Numbered from the stretch's first letter, positions 33,587 through 44,226 are shown. The stretch is DNA of 64,000 nt from Pyrenophora tritici-repentis (GCF_003171515.1 NC_089392.1:3410001-3474000), one strand, 5' to 3'. The notes: generated by a model not told the origin, from the letters alone. A program made the numbers and translations.

Positions 33587-35485
33587 ATGCACCTTTCGAA
33601 GCTGGTTCTAATTCCTTCCGTTCTCGCGTTACCACTACTGGATTCGATATTGGACCCCATCCTTGACAGCGTATGGACCTCTCTAGGCGGTCTCACCCAG
33701 ACGTCTCTAGGAAGTCTCACAGGCAAGCTCGGTGCTAAGCAGTCTTATGACTATGTGGTAGTTGGCGGTGGCACAGGCGGCAACACCATTGCCTACCGTC
33801 TAGCTGAAGCTGGCTTTACAGTCGCAGTCGTCGAGGCCGGAGGGTCATACGAGTTAGGCAAGCCTATCGTCGGTCCTGCACCCCTAGGTGACATTATCGG
33901 TGTAGGGTCAAACCCCGCTGACAGCATCCCAACCGTTGACTATGGCTTGAGGACAGTCCCGCAAGCTGGTGCAGGGGGTCGCGAGATGCATTATGCGCAA
34001 GGCAAGTGCCTTGGCGGATCTTCTGGCCTGAACTTCATGATCCATCACCGCCCAAACCGAGGGGCTCTGGATGCCTGGGCAAAGGCCGTTGGAGACGAAA
34101 GCTACTCGTTCGACCAGTTTCTGCCATACTTCAAGAAAAGCTTTACGTTCACCCCGCCGAACACAAAGACACGCCTTGCCAATGCGACAACAGCCTACGT
34201 GGAGGATGACTTTAGCGAATCTTCAAATGCGCCAATCCAGGTGACCTACCCTAACTGGACACCCGTGTGGTCGACTTGGGCCGCCAAGGGCTTCGAGGCA
34301 CTCGGGTTGAAATTGACGGACAAGTTTAACCAAGGCGTCCTGAACGGATATCATTACGCGCAAACCACAATAGAGCCGCAAGGCCAGGTCCGGTCCAGCT
34401 CGGCTGAATTCTTCTATGCGGCAAGAGACGCGAAAATGAGCAAGCTCACTGTATATCTGGGATCACGAGTCAACAAGGTACTTTTCGATGGGGACAAAAC
34501 GGCCACAGGCGTTGAAGTCGCCGCGGCAGGACTGCTGAAATACACCATCACTGCCAAGAAGGAGGTAATCCTGTCGGCCGGTGCCGTACACACGCCGCAG
34601 CTACTCATGCTGTCTGGCATCGGTCCCGCGAAACACCTTACTGAATATGGTATCGACGTACTAGCGGACCGCCCCGGTGTAGGGCAGAACATGACGGACC
34701 ATGCCCTTTTTGGACCGACGTACGAAATGAAGTTCGACACCCTGAACAAGGTAATCGGCGACCCTATCACCCTTGCCGCATCCATCGCCAAATATACCCT
34801 ATCGCGTACTGGGCCGTTGACGACCAACGTCGCCGAGTTCCTAGCATGGGAGCGCATGCCCAGCAGTGCAAATCTGAGCCAATCAACCTGGGACCAGCTA
34901 CTCCAGTATCCAGACGACTGGCCTCATATCGAGTATTTTCCGGCTGCGGCCCATATTGGCCGTTTCAATATTCCTTGGCTTGACCAGCCAAAGGACGGAA
35001 AGATGTACGCGTCTATTCTCGCTGCGTTAGCCGCACCACTATCCCGAGGCAATATCATGCTTGCCAGTGCCTCTCCCGCAGACAGTCCATTGCTCAATCC
35101 GAATTGGCTGACCCACCCGGGCGATGTCGAGGTCGCTGTGGCCATGTACAGGCGCACGCGCAGTGTGTTCAACACAGAGGCGATCCGAAGCGTCCGCGCG
35201 AGTGATGCCGAGTTCTGGCCGGGCTTGGATGTGGAGACGGACGAGCAGATCCTGCGCAATATTCGAACGAGCGTAATGGCAGTCATGCACGCGTCATGCA
35301 CTGCGCGGATGGGACGTATCGATGACCCGACCGCTGTGGTAGATAACAAGGCGAGAGTGATCGGAGTCAAGGGTTTGAGGGTTATGGATGCCAGTTCACT
35401 TGCGCTTCTGCCCCCTGGGCATCCTCAGGCGTTGATCTACGCCTTGGCTGAGAAGATTGCAGATGAAATCATCAAGGCTACGTAG
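33587..35485 (+). CDS. GMC-family FAD oxidoreductase, secreted
   Basis: A single exon of 632 aa. A hydrophobic start (MHLSKLVLIPSVLALPLL) looks like a signal peptide. The FAD dinucleotide-binding motif VVVGGGTGGNTIAYRLAEAG is at residues about 57-76, followed by VVEAGG, the GMC signature region QGKCLGGSSGLNFMIHHR, and the second signature AGAVHTPQLLMLSGIGP. The catalytic region has HASCTARMG and the C-terminal LLPPGHPQALIYALAEKIAD, giving a likely His/His pair. GMC enzymes oxidise alcohols, sugars or aromatic substrates with oxygen or quinones as acceptor; glucose-oxidase, aryl-alcohol-oxidase and versicolorin-synthase-like members cannot be separated here. The gene is intact and divergent from the secreted decarboxylase-like gene. 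Confidence 0.93.
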   Translation: MHLSKLVLIPSVLALPLLDSILDPILDSVWTSLGGLTQTSLGSLTGKLGAKQSYDYVVVGGGTGGNTIAYRLAEAGFTVAVVEAGGSYELGKPIVGPAPLGDIIGVGSNPADSIPTVDYGLRTVPQAGAGGREMHYAQGKCLGGSSGLNFMIHHRPNRGALDAWAKAVGDESYSFDQFLPYFKKSFTFTPPNTKTRLANATTAYVEDDFSESSNAPIQVTYPNWTPVWSTWAAKGFEALGLKLTDKFNQGVLNGYHYAQTTIEPQGQVRSSSAEFFYAARDAKMSKLTVYLGSRVNKVLFDGDKTATGVEVAAAGLLKYTITAKKEVILSAGAVHTPQLLMLSGIGPAKHLTEYGIDVLADRPGVGQNMTDHALFGPTYEMKFDTLNKVIGDPITLAASIAKYTLSRTGPLTTNVAEFLAWERMPSSANLSQSTWDQLLQYPDDWPHIEYFPAAAHIGRFNIPWLDQPKDGKMYASILAALAAPLSRGNIMLASASPADSPLLNPNWLTHPGDVEVAVAMYRRTRSVFNTEAIRSVRASDAEFWPGLDVETDEQILRNIRTSVMAVMHASCTARMGRIDDPTAVVDNKARVIGVKGLRVMDASSLALLPPGHPQALIYALAEKIADEIIKAT

Positions 35486-36728
35486 TATACTTTACAGGTA
35501 GACTATAACATGAAGACTATCAAATCAGATACCTTGACAAGAGATATATCAAGACTGGGCCCGGACGGGCGGATTATAACTAACATTATGATCTATAAGT
35601 AGTAGTATCGTGTCATAGTAATCAATTATTTTGCAGACCCGAGCATAAGAGGGCAGGTAATCTCTTCCGGTCCTGTTGCCGACACGGCGGTCGTGTTTTT
35701 GTGAACCAAAAATCTTCAATCTGAGCAAAGTCACTATCAGTAGGAAGATACTTTTGTGAAGTAGAGGAGGGACGAGCATAAATAGCGGTCGTGGGATGTC
35801 TTATGTTGTATTAGTAAACACCGGTCTGTGCGGAGTGTAGAATAGAGTAGGACAGAGTAGATCGAGTTGAAGGGTTAATGTCATGCGATTCGACGAGAAA
35901 CTAGAAACGAGACACGTGCTTACAGATCAGATATTTCACGGCTAGGTTAATTTTCAACATGCTTGGAGTAATGCACCACTAACGTCGACGTAGACAGCGA
36001 GTCGCAAATCTTAAAAGCTGCATTTAATCCTGTGAATCATTCACTGACTGAGTGCCTAGCATTTGCGCAATCAAGTTCGGTACTTATACCAGCGCATCTT
36101 TGGTTGACTTGAGGTATCCAGGCAACAGATTGCTTTGGCAGGAATCAGAATTTTTGCTCTTTTTCATTGCGCCCATGATGCAATTCAGAAATGACCAAAA
36201 AGGTGGTGCCCAAACAAGTGACAGGCAATCAACGGCCAATATTTCGTCCTAAATAGTTGCAAATGAATGCAGCTACGAATTCGACATGATCTTCAGTTTG
36301 CATGTCTTTATTACCAATCTTATCAATGATTTAGTCTCTGTTGTGTCCGTTTGTGAATAATGAAAGCGGCGTGTGTGCCCATAACTGAAGTGAAGTCTGG
36401 CCTACAAGACGTTGTCGCCCTAACCATCCTTATTTCCAAACGTTGAAATTGAAACGCTCCTAAGTTAATCTATCAAGGATGTACCCAGGCATTACATATT
36501 GATTTGATAGGGAAAGCGTATGCAGTGGAAATTTGCCAATATTCATAAAGGTGTGATTATACTAGTCTATCCTTTTTATTTGAGCGTCCATGTATCTAAC
36601 TGACGTAGTATAAGTGCGGGCATATCCCCCCTTGTGACAGATCCCGACCAGTGATATACCGACGATATTTGTTTCTTACTGTTCGAGAGAGACAGAAGAC
36701 TATAGCATGCATTCCTGCTCTGGGCAAA
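35486..36728. other. AT-rich intergenic stretch
   Basis: About 1.2 kb, AT-rich, with only short frames. No family remnant, inverted repeat or RNA was recognised. Confidence 0.5.
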
Positions 36729-38244
36729 TCAACCGAGCATGTCTTTATACCATTCCCCCATACATACGTTTGCAAAATCCTCACCATAATGATGGTATGT
36801 CTTTGTCAAAGCATCTGGTACTTCGTCGTCGACTTTCTCAAGGAATATGATGAACTTTGGATACCCATAGTAGCACCACGAATAGTGTTTCTGTGATTCC
36901 GTAGTAAACGTTGTCCAATGTGGTTCTTGAATACTCTTTAGAAGGGTTTCCGCTTGGTCTCTCCAAACCTTTACAGCATGCTGGATGTTCTGCTCGAGAG
37001 CATCTAAGAAAGCCCCCAATTTGATTCCCTTAGGGTCGCAGATCCGAGTCACAGGGGCCAGAGTTGCCAACAAGCAAGTCAAGTTGCTCGTCAAAACTGG
37101 ATGCTAACCGCTAGGAGTAGGAGTTATACCTAACAAAGTAACTACTAGGCTACAATAGGTAATCAAGCAAGTCAAGTTGGACCTTCTGAGCCCCACTTAC
37201 TTGCTTGTTGGCAACCCTGACGGGGGCTATCGAACTCCTACCTACTGTGGGGATGTAGGTGCCGAGTGCTTTGCAGGGCGGTTGCGTGAGAAACATTGGT
37301 CCAAGAAGTTGGTGGAAATTCGCACCTACAAGCGGGCTTCGATACGCAGTTGGTGGACCGGGGCCACCCTTTAAGGCAATGTCGCATCTGCCAAACTCCA
37401 ACTCCATACGTCCCAAAAGTAGTTGTAGAAGGTATGGATAGAAGACAAACTGGCTCCAATCAACCCATCGCCGTACGCCACTACTGAACGAGAACGCCGG
37501 GGCTCTCCACACACGCTCATACACAGCCTGATACGCATCATACGCCGATTGAGAAAGAGAATGTGCTTGTGTTATTAGAGCAGTGTAAGAAACTTGGGAA
37601 GCCTCGGGAGGCAGCATCTGTGAGAGCCTAGAAGCTTGTTGTTCGGCATCTTTTACTTCTTCGTCGGGTGCCGGCACGGCAAATACTTGTGCATCAATTG
37701 CATCACCGTATTGTACGGACGCGCAAGGCTCAGGGGAGCGATACGAAGACCCCAGGATATAGTCGATTGTTTGTCGCCATTTGGTATTGATATTCCGCGC
37801 AACAAATTGAGTTTTCGGAGACGCGCATCGGAGGATAGTTTCGAGCATTTCAGTCACTAGCAAGGCGCGATGCGTAGTATGAATTATGTTGCAGGAAACA
37901 CGATCTTTTTGAGCGACTGGTGCCTGTGTATCAGCGTTTACCGGTGGACATGTGTACAGACTCAGACGTGAGCTGATGGCTTGCACGGCTTTGTTTCTTC
38001 ATTCCTCAACCCCAGCCTCTAAATTCTCGCGGGAACGAGGTGGCGGTGATGGCCATGGTACTCGAGGAGGCGCTATTCCCCGTCCTTCGAGGTCTATAGC
38101 GAAGTTACGTAAGGTGAGATATGCACCATCATTCCCGAATAGTGAAGGAAGATCTGTTTCTGGAAAATGCTTGAGTATGAGGACATCGTCGGGGTGGATC
38201 TAGGATGCGTTTTCCTCGCTAGTGGCCTGCTCGAGCGAAGCCAT
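36729..38244 (-). pseudogene. F-box-like family, copy C, split by a miniature element
   Basis: From ATG 38244 one frame carries the family in order: a TAG at 38200-38202, then IHPDDVLILKHFPETDLPS, PWPSPPPRSRENLEAGVEE followed by a TGA at 37999-38001 where copy D has Trp, ISSRLSLYTC, the F-box-like helix HRALLVTEMLETILRCA..ARNINTKWRQTIDYIL, YRSPEPCASVQYGD, WVDWSQFVFYPYLLQLLLGR and MFLTQPPCKALGTY. Here the 161-bp element at 37059-37219 interrupts the gene exactly at SIAPV. Beyond it the frame resumes with APVTRICDPKGIKLGAFLDALEQ and ends with YPKFIIFLEK and EWYKDMLG. Apart from the two stops and the insertion the sequence is collinear with the family, so decay is recent. Confidence 0.8.
37059..37219. 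mobile_element. 161-bp hAT-like miniature element, copy 1
   Basis: Left end CAGAGTTGCCAACAAGCAAG; right end is its inverse with one mismatch (CCCTG for CTCTG). The 8-bp target duplication is ACAGGGGC at 37051-37058 and ACGGGGGC at 37220-37227, one mismatch. It lies inside F-box-like copy C, where the duplication repeats the codons for APV. It is inverted relative to the copy at 40750-40910 and differs from it at three positions. Confidence 0.92.
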
Positions 38245-38934
38245 CAGGCAAGGTTTGATTGTGGATGCGGAGTATGGAGTAGCCAAGTACTGCGACGGAT
38301 GTGAAAGCAGGAAGCTAGAGGGCGGGTGAAAATGTCCTAGGAAGGGACCCTATGGTCTTGGCGACCCATCACAATCGCAGCCTAGCCCAATTATGTGGCG
38401 ATGATAAACTCTTCGCAATCAAGGCCACAATTTGGTCTCTCTACGCTATCGTCCCAAACAACTGAATTCCCCATCTGTTCACTGTCACGGAAGTGGAAGA
38501 GCTGGAAGAAACGGTCATTACGCACGGACCAGTGGAGTGCTGATGGGTGCCTGGCACGTGCGCGTTCAGACTGCCACCCCAGATGGCTTGCCTTAGTAGC
38601 AGCTTCAACGCCTGCATAGGCTCAGGCGTATATGAATCATGGCTGAACATGATCAAAGATCTCAGTTTGATGATCACAGACTTCCCAACCTCCCCGATGC
38701 ACGATGCACGAGACGGTGGGTCACGCTTATCGATAAGTTAGATGCGGCGGGCGGCGCTTACCACGGCCGCCGTATTCGCAGTCTTACACGTTGCATTTGG
38801 AGTGATTGCGACACGAAACATTCACTCCGTCGTATCGCCAAACTAACTCATGCAAACCTGACACTCACTCACCTGACTTATCACCTGCTAGAATCTCGCT
38901 ATACCCAACCTCAGAATCTGTTGTAGCCGCGAAG
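38245..38934. other. Divergent intergenic stretch
   Basis: Upstream of copy C (minus) and of the E2 gene (plus). Nothing recognised. Confidence 0.45.
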
Positions 38935-39872
38935 ATGACCACCCGCGGCCAGTTCAACACGAAGAACCCTACAATTAAGCGCATATGTAAGCGCGTCTCT
39001 ATTGCGATGAGTACCGTAGCTAACGGGCTACAGTAAAAGAAGCCTCGGAACTATCCACTTCACCCTCCTCAGACTACCACGCTGAACCGCTCGAAACGAA
39101 CCTATTCGAATGGCACTTTACTATCCGCGGCCCACCCGAACCGTCTCCATACGCTGGCGGCATCTACCATGGCCGGATAGTCCTCCCTTCTTCGTACCCA
39201 CTCAGGCCACCCTCGTTTCGTTTCCTTACACCCACCGGCCGCTTTGAAGTCAATCGCGAGATCTGTCTCAGCATATCTGGCCATCATGAGGAGACGTGGC
39301 AGCCAGCGTGGGGTGTGCGCACGGCCCTCGTTGCGATTAGAAGTTTCATGGATACCGATGCCAAGGGCCAGCTCGGTGGCATTGAGTGCAGCAAGAACGC
39401 ACGAGAGCGCATGGCCAAGGAAAGCGGTGCATGGAAATGTGCGGGGTGCGGAAAAAGCAACACGGAAATCATGCAGGAACGCGAGGAGATGGTCAAGGAG
39501 ATTGAGGAGAAGGAGGGCAAGCGGAAGGACGAGGACGTTCCCGAGGAGCTGCGACTCGCTTATCGAGATGAGCTCGGGAAGGGGGAAAACGCGGACGACA
39601 AGGTAGACAAGGGCAAGGGGAGGGCAACCGAAAGCCCTGTCCAAGTGAAACCTGCTGCTTCTCCATCAGGTTCGGAAGCGGCGGCAGCAACTCCTATCGT
39701 GGATACAGCACGTCCTGTACCTGTTGCACCTATGGTGAGACCGACTCGGACGGTACCCGCACCAGCACCTCACCAGGTCGCCCACCGCAGTCCAGACCTG
39801 GCTTGGATTGATACCTGTATCTACGGTGTAGTGGCTGCACTCTTGTTCATGGTACTGAGAAGGTTTGTATGA
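38935..39872 (+). CDS. UBC6: UBC6-type ubiquitin-conjugating enzyme E2, tail-anchored
   Basis: Exons 38935-38986 and 39034-39872 (47-nt intron, GTAAGC donor, GCTAAC branch, CTACAG acceptor) give 296 aa. The join restores KRILKEASEL at the start of the E2 fold. Typical E2 segments are FEWHFTIRGPPEPSPYAGGIYHGRIVLPSSYPLRPPSFRFLTPTGRF, with the catalytic Cys at residue 95 in NREICLSISGHHEETWQPAWGVRTAL, a context specific to the UBC6/UBE2J branch. A charged linker (residues about 150-190) leads to a C-terminal membrane tail (TCIYGVVAALLFMVLRRFV). The enzyme works in ER-associated protein degradation on the cytosolic face of the ER. It is intact, and sits between F-box-like copies C and E; that adjacency may be chance. 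Confidence 0.92.
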
Positions 39873-40087
39873 GTGCATGTTGTCGCCCAACTTTCTGGTA
39901 GGCAGAAGTTATCGGTGGGACGGATTTAGCAAACCTCGGACCACGTCTCGCAACTCATGGTCCCTTGTTCATTTCATCTTTAAATATTTGGTAAGCATGG
40001 CGTCTGGATTCTCTTTATCACCTCTATTTCTATGTGAGCGGGATATGTTTAGATAATCGTCTTGCTTTTTTCATCTCACTCTTTGCA

Positions 40088-40545
40088 ATGTAATAAGAGC
40101 ATTTCTTTGCCTGTGCCATCTCTATCCACAAAGTCATGCGGACATTTCCATGTCCTTCCCTCAATCTCCGCAATGTAATCCGGAAATTCCTATGCCAGTC
40201 CCATCTCTTTCTCTCTCTCTCTCTCTCTCTCTATACGATAAGAACATTTCCATGCCTTTTCTATCTCTCTCTACAATGGCATGCGGTCATTTCTATGCCT
40301 GTACCATCTCTCTCTACAATAACGTGCAGTCATTTCCATGTCTTTCCCTCAATCACTGCAATGTAAAACATTTCTATGCCTGTCCCATCTGTCTCTGAAA
40401 TATCATAAGTACATTCATATGCCTTTCTTGTCTCTTCCTATAATCTAATCCGGACATTCCCATGTCTTTCCCATGTCTTGCTCCGACATTGCCATATAGT
40501 CTACAATGTAATGCAAGCAATTTCATATGCACCTCTTCTCTCCCT
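40088..40545. repeat. Degenerate minisatellite, units of roughly 45-60 bp
   Basis: Variants of CATTTCYATGCCTRTNCC followed by ATCTCTCTCTACAATRNCATGCGG recur about eight times with variable spacing. It is pyrimidine-rich and non-coding. Unit boundaries are fuzzy. Confidence 0.65.
40211..40232. repeat. (CT)11 microsatellite
   Basis: Perfect CT run of 22 bp inside the degenerate minisatellite. Confidence 0.95.
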
Positions 40546-40749
40546 TTCCGATGAGATAAACAAGACAGTGCTCCCAGAAATAACGAGCGCTGCTCGAAAA
40601 ACAACGTGGTGAGGCCACTGTCACGCCGAAGAGCAAGAAGAGGTGCATATTTCTTCGTAAATTTTTTTCTTATAGTAACTACATTCTTCTCGAGCCTTAT
40701 GTTACGCAGTCGCTAAAGCCCGCAGGCTGGACCTGCGCCGTCTCCCAAG

Positions 40750-40910
40750 CAGAGTTGCCAACAAGCAAGTAAGTGGGGCTCAGAAGGTCCAACTTGACTT
40801 GCTTGATTACCTATTGTAGCCTAGTAGTTACTTTGTTAGGTATAACTCCTACTCCTAGCGGTTAGCGTCCAGGTTTGACGAGCAACTTGACTTGCTTGTT
40901 GGCAACTCTG
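40750..40910. mobile_element. 161-bp hAT-like miniature element, copy 2
   Basis: Perfect inverted ends, CAGAGTTGCCAACAAGCAAG and its complement. An exact 8-bp target duplication CTCCCAAG lies at 40742-40749 and 40911-40918. It lies in intergenic DNA and is inverted relative to the copy at 37059-37219. Confidence 0.94.
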
Positions 40911-41383
40911 CTCCCAAGAGCTACCACAGGTGCCGGCCACAAGGGAATGCGTGTGTTTACATCTCATGCATCTTGGACATCAAGATCTTGTGGCATGGGT
41001 ATAGAGGGGCTTGCTGACCACAATACAGTTTCCTGCAATGCTTGCATCTGGATTGTACTTGCACTGCACTTGCACTGCGGTCTTGCACGCGTGCAGTCTC
41101 TTCTATGTGGTGTTGCCTGACCGAGTCATGGGACTACACCCCGCCCGACTCTCTTTCACTCTTTTACCACAGCAAACAAAATGCTCTTAGCTGCGCCGTG
41201 TGACCCTGTTGCAAAAGCTTGGCGGTGTTGATAGTACTTATTGCCCACCACCAGCTCGAAATTACCCACGCCACCCACACCCACACATTGACTTTGCACA
41301 ACGGTACAGTGACATCTGTCCCAGCTATTATCATTATCTCTTGAAGCACTTTCTACACCATCACTTACATCTACACTTTCGCT

Positions 41384-43528
41384 ATGGTGGGTTACAAGCG
41401 AATCTTGTCGGCGATGTTGTCTCGTGGTGTCAAGGGCAGCAAAGTCAACAAGAGCCCAGACAACAATGACAACACCACTGACGGCAACATTGCAACCACC
41501 CCAGCATCGGTCTTCTCCATTAGCCCGCACATGGCTCACAAGCGCGAGCGGCTGGCGCATGTTGTGACTGGTCTCGGCCAACAGTACTGCGACACCAGCA
41601 CCCCCATGAGCTCTTCTTCTGCCACGGATGCGACCCCTTCTTCGTTGTCATCTACTACTCAGGCACTTACGATCAAGAAGCGTTTCCGCCTTGGTTTGGG
41701 CAACCGCAAGGTCAGTGCTATGAACATATGCAATGACGTCGCTAACCCAAAACTGCAGATCCACGATCCTTCCACTCCCCCCTCTACCGCCGATGCCACT
41801 ATGGTCGAGTCCGAGGCTGCTAAGACTTTTGGTATGTGTCCTTCGAACAAGCTGACCATCGATCCCTTGACACCCCCTGCGACTGTGCGCTCCGAGTCTC
41901 CTAACGAGGATACCGAAGCCGTTGCCGATACCTCAAAGGACACACATGTAACGGACATTACTCATAACGCTACTCACACTCCAACCAATGTCACTACGAG
42001 TGTCAATGTCCGTTTCAACACAAGTGAGGACGTCAACAACAATCTTGATGCGCACGATGCTGAGATGGAGGCTGCCTTGGCTGCTATGCGTGCCGCAGAG
42101 GAGCTCCTCAATCAACGTCATGCTGCCATCAAACAGCAACCAAACACTGGCAAGCGGATGAAGCCTTTGGATATCATCAACAAGATCGCAGGTCAGAGGG
42201 CTAGTTCTGCCCCAGTTCAGGTTCCTTGCGATGCATCTGCCATTGTCCAGCCTAGAGCACAACAGAGTACTGCCAACGAAGCTATCGAAGCCATGCGTCG
42301 CCGCGAGGCTATGAAGGACTTGGCCTACTTTGCCGCCAATGGCTGTCCTAGCAACATTGCCATCATTGAGCAGATGAACGAGCATTTTGGGCTGCAACAG
42401 TACGATGCTGAGGGCAATCTACTAGATGCCACCTTCAACGTCCACGGTGTCACTATCCGTGCGAGCCAGATGCCTAATGATTCCATTGAGCGACTGTGGA
42501 TCGGCCGTTACAATATGATGAAGTACAGCGCCATGCTTGTTGAGGAACGTGCCTTGAATGAGGAAGACCACGAGTTCATTGTAGCACAAATCTTACCGCA
42601 GGAGCGCAAACACCTCTTGGATCCCGAGCATTTTAACGTCTACATGGATAGTCTTGCTGAAGAAGACATCTTTACTATGACAAAGGCCAAGCTCATCGCT
42701 GGTGCCGGTGTTACCGTCGAGGAGTTCGACAAGGGTCCCCATTACATCCGTAAATCTGGCAGCAAGTCCAACTACCATGACCCCGATGTCGTTGGCATCT
42801 TCGAAATCCCTCAACCACTCATGCGCACCATCACTACTGATTACACAGTACCAGTGACACAGGTAAACCTATACCCTCATCTTCGCACTCTCGTCGAAGC
42901 TGCCGTCTACAAGAAGAACTTTTGGAAGGGCTACTTTATCCCCAACCCCCGCTCCAAGCTCAACGACTTCTTCGAAGCTTACCGTCTCACGCAAGAGAAT
43001 TGGCTTCTCCCCCCTAGCCTCACCAACTACAAGCGCGCCTGGACTCACCGCGAGTCACGCCTCCTTCAGCGCGGTCAGTACATCTGCAAGCTTCTCTCTC
43101 AGTACGAGGCCAAGCAGATCACAGACTTTGGTATCATCCGCGCCATCCGCGCCACCTTCATCCCCATCCCCGGCCAGCCGTGCTGGTGTGCCGAAGACCT
43201 CGAGAAGTTCCTCTACCACCGCATCGTAGACTCGGGTATCGCCATCTCCAAGATCCCGGAGATCATTCTCCTCCACCCGGACAACGATGAGGTCTTCAGC
43301 AACCCTGCTGCTCGTGACCACGTGCGCGAGGCCCTTCAGGCTCGTATGCACTTCTTCAAGGCTGAGGAGGCGGCCCGTCTCCACGAGATCCAACAGTCTC
43401 GCATCGCTTTTAGGAAGGCCCAGAAGAAGAACATGTCTAAGTGGGCTAGGGTCAAGGCGGGTTTCAAGCGTAGGTTCGGCAAGAAGGTGGTTGTTGAGCC
43501 CTTCAACCCGTTCGATCCTTCACACTAG
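41384..43528 (+). CDS. Unknown protein, about 700 aa
   Basis: Continuous frame of 714 codons. A 48-nt segment at 41711-41758 (GTCAGT start, GCTAAC branch, CTGCAG end) is a probable intron that keeps frame; splicing gives 698 aa and joins GLGNRK to IHDPST. Codon use is regular, favouring a real gene. The first 240 residues are Ser/Thr/Pro-rich and probably disordered. Residues about 225-260 form a helical, Ala/Glu-rich stretch (EMEAALAAMRAAEELLNQRHAAI). The C-terminal 400 residues are folded-looking, with aromatic and charged motifs such as NDSIERLWIGRYNMMKYS, FWKGYFIPNPRSKLNDFFEAYR and QPCWCAEDLEKFLYHRI. The C-terminus is very basic (SKWARVKAGFKRRFGKK). I recognise no domain; there is no signal peptide or membrane segment. 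Confidence 0.75.
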   Translation: MVGYKRILSAMLSRGVKGSKVNKSPDNNDNTTDGNIATTPASVFSISPHMAHKRERLAHVVTGLGQQYCDTSTPMSSSSATDATPSSLSSTTQALTIKKRFRLGLGNRKVSAMNICNDVANPKLQIHDPSTPPSTADATMVESEAAKTFGMCPSNKLTIDPLTPPATVRSESPNEDTEAVADTSKDTHVTDITHNATHTPTNVTTSVNVRFNTSEDVNNNLDAHDAEMEAALAAMRAAEELLNQRHAAIKQQPNTGKRMKPLDIINKIAGQRASSAPVQVPCDASAIVQPRAQQSTANEAIEAMRRREAMKDLAYFAANGCPSNIAIIEQMNEHFGLQQYDAEGNLLDATFNVHGVTIRASQMPNDSIERLWIGRYNMMKYSAMLVEERALNEEDHEFIVAQILPQERKHLLDPEHFNVYMDSLAEEDIFTMTKAKLIAGAGVTVEEFDKGPHYIRKSGSKSNYHDPDVVGIFEIPQPLMRTITTDYTVPVTQVNLYPHLRTLVEAAVYKKNFWKGYFIPNPRSKLNDFFEAYRLTQENWLLPPSLTNYKRAWTHRESRLLQRGQYICKLLSQYEAKQITDFGIIRAIRATFIPIPGQPCWCAEDLEKFLYHRIVDSGIAISKIPEIILLHPDNDEVFSNPAARDHVREALQARMHFFKAEEAARLHEIQQSRIAFRKAQKKNMSKWARVKAGFKRRFGKKVVVEPFNPFDPSH

Positions 43529-43580
43529 GTTTGAGCCGTTTCGGTGCTGGGATGAGATGAGGTGTTGAGATGAGGACGGG

Positions 43581-43655
43581 CGGCTGCATCCACCGTTCGA
43601 TGACCTAGACTCACCCGAAGGGTTTGAGTTGGTCTCCTGGTGGGTGCGGCCCGGG
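43581..43655 (+). repeat. 75-bp direct repeat, copy 1
   Basis: Starts GGCTGCATCCACCG and ends with a 27-bp stretch, from GTTGGTCTCCTGGTGG to GCGGCCCGG, that is identical in the copy at 43828-43902. Confidence 0.8.
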
Positions 43656-43827
43656 TTCTCTGCGATCACCTCGTCTATATCTTGGTTTGAGTCGGTGTTT
43701 GGATTGTGTTCCTTGGTTTGAGTCAGCAGTTTACGTGTATAACAATGGTTGGGTCGGCGGTGTACTTGTACACCTTGTTTTGTTCGGTGTTTGGCGCGTG
43801 TACGATTGACGGATGAACGACAACGAG

Positions 43828-43902
43828 TGGCTGCACTCACCGGTCGATGGCTTTGACTCACCCGGAAGGGTAGGGTTGGTCTCCTGGTGGGTGCGGCCCG
43901 GA
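43828..43902 (+). repeat. 75-bp direct repeat, copy 2
   Basis: Matches 43581-43655 in the same orientation, 247 bp apart; the first 45 bp are diverged and the last 27 bp identical. Confidence 0.8.
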
Positions 43903-44226
43903 TGTTACGACATGGTTTCTTTCTGCGTGTTTTCAAATTGGACTGCTGACTCAGGCGGGCGGTGCGGGTGTTTGATTGATTGATTGTTTATACCGTGAGT
44001 TAAAATGAACGAAGTGTTTGATATGTTTCTTTGATGCATGCTTGTGAGAATTAGTTTGTGAATGTGCAAGTCTTGGTGTATTGAAATTATTCATGGATTG
44101 TCTCTTCTATGTTGCTATGAAATGTTGCAGTGGATCTCGATCATCTTCATTGAAGTGAAGATGATGCAAGCCATAGCTTACTGATTTCTTCGATCTCATT
44201 TGATGACAGACTGTGAGCCTTGAAGA

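Larger units (their letters stand above)
39873..41383. other. Intergenic stretch with minisatellite and miniature element
   Basis: It contains a degenerate tandem repeat (40088-40545) with a CT microsatellite inside, then the 161-bp element at 40750-40910. The 470 bp before the next gene shows no other structure. Confidence 0.5.
43529..44226. other. Stretch with a 75-bp direct repeat
   Basis: 3' flank of the unknown gene. Two diverged copies of a 75-bp sequence (43581-43655 and 43828-43902) are the only structure. The rest is T/G-rich and non-coding. Confidence 0.5.

Noticed and set aside
37020..41120. Two small proteins starting MTSNLTCLLATL at 37094 (minus) and 40875 (plus)
   Set aside because: The shared start is coded by the terminal repeat of the 161-bp miniature elements, not by a gene.
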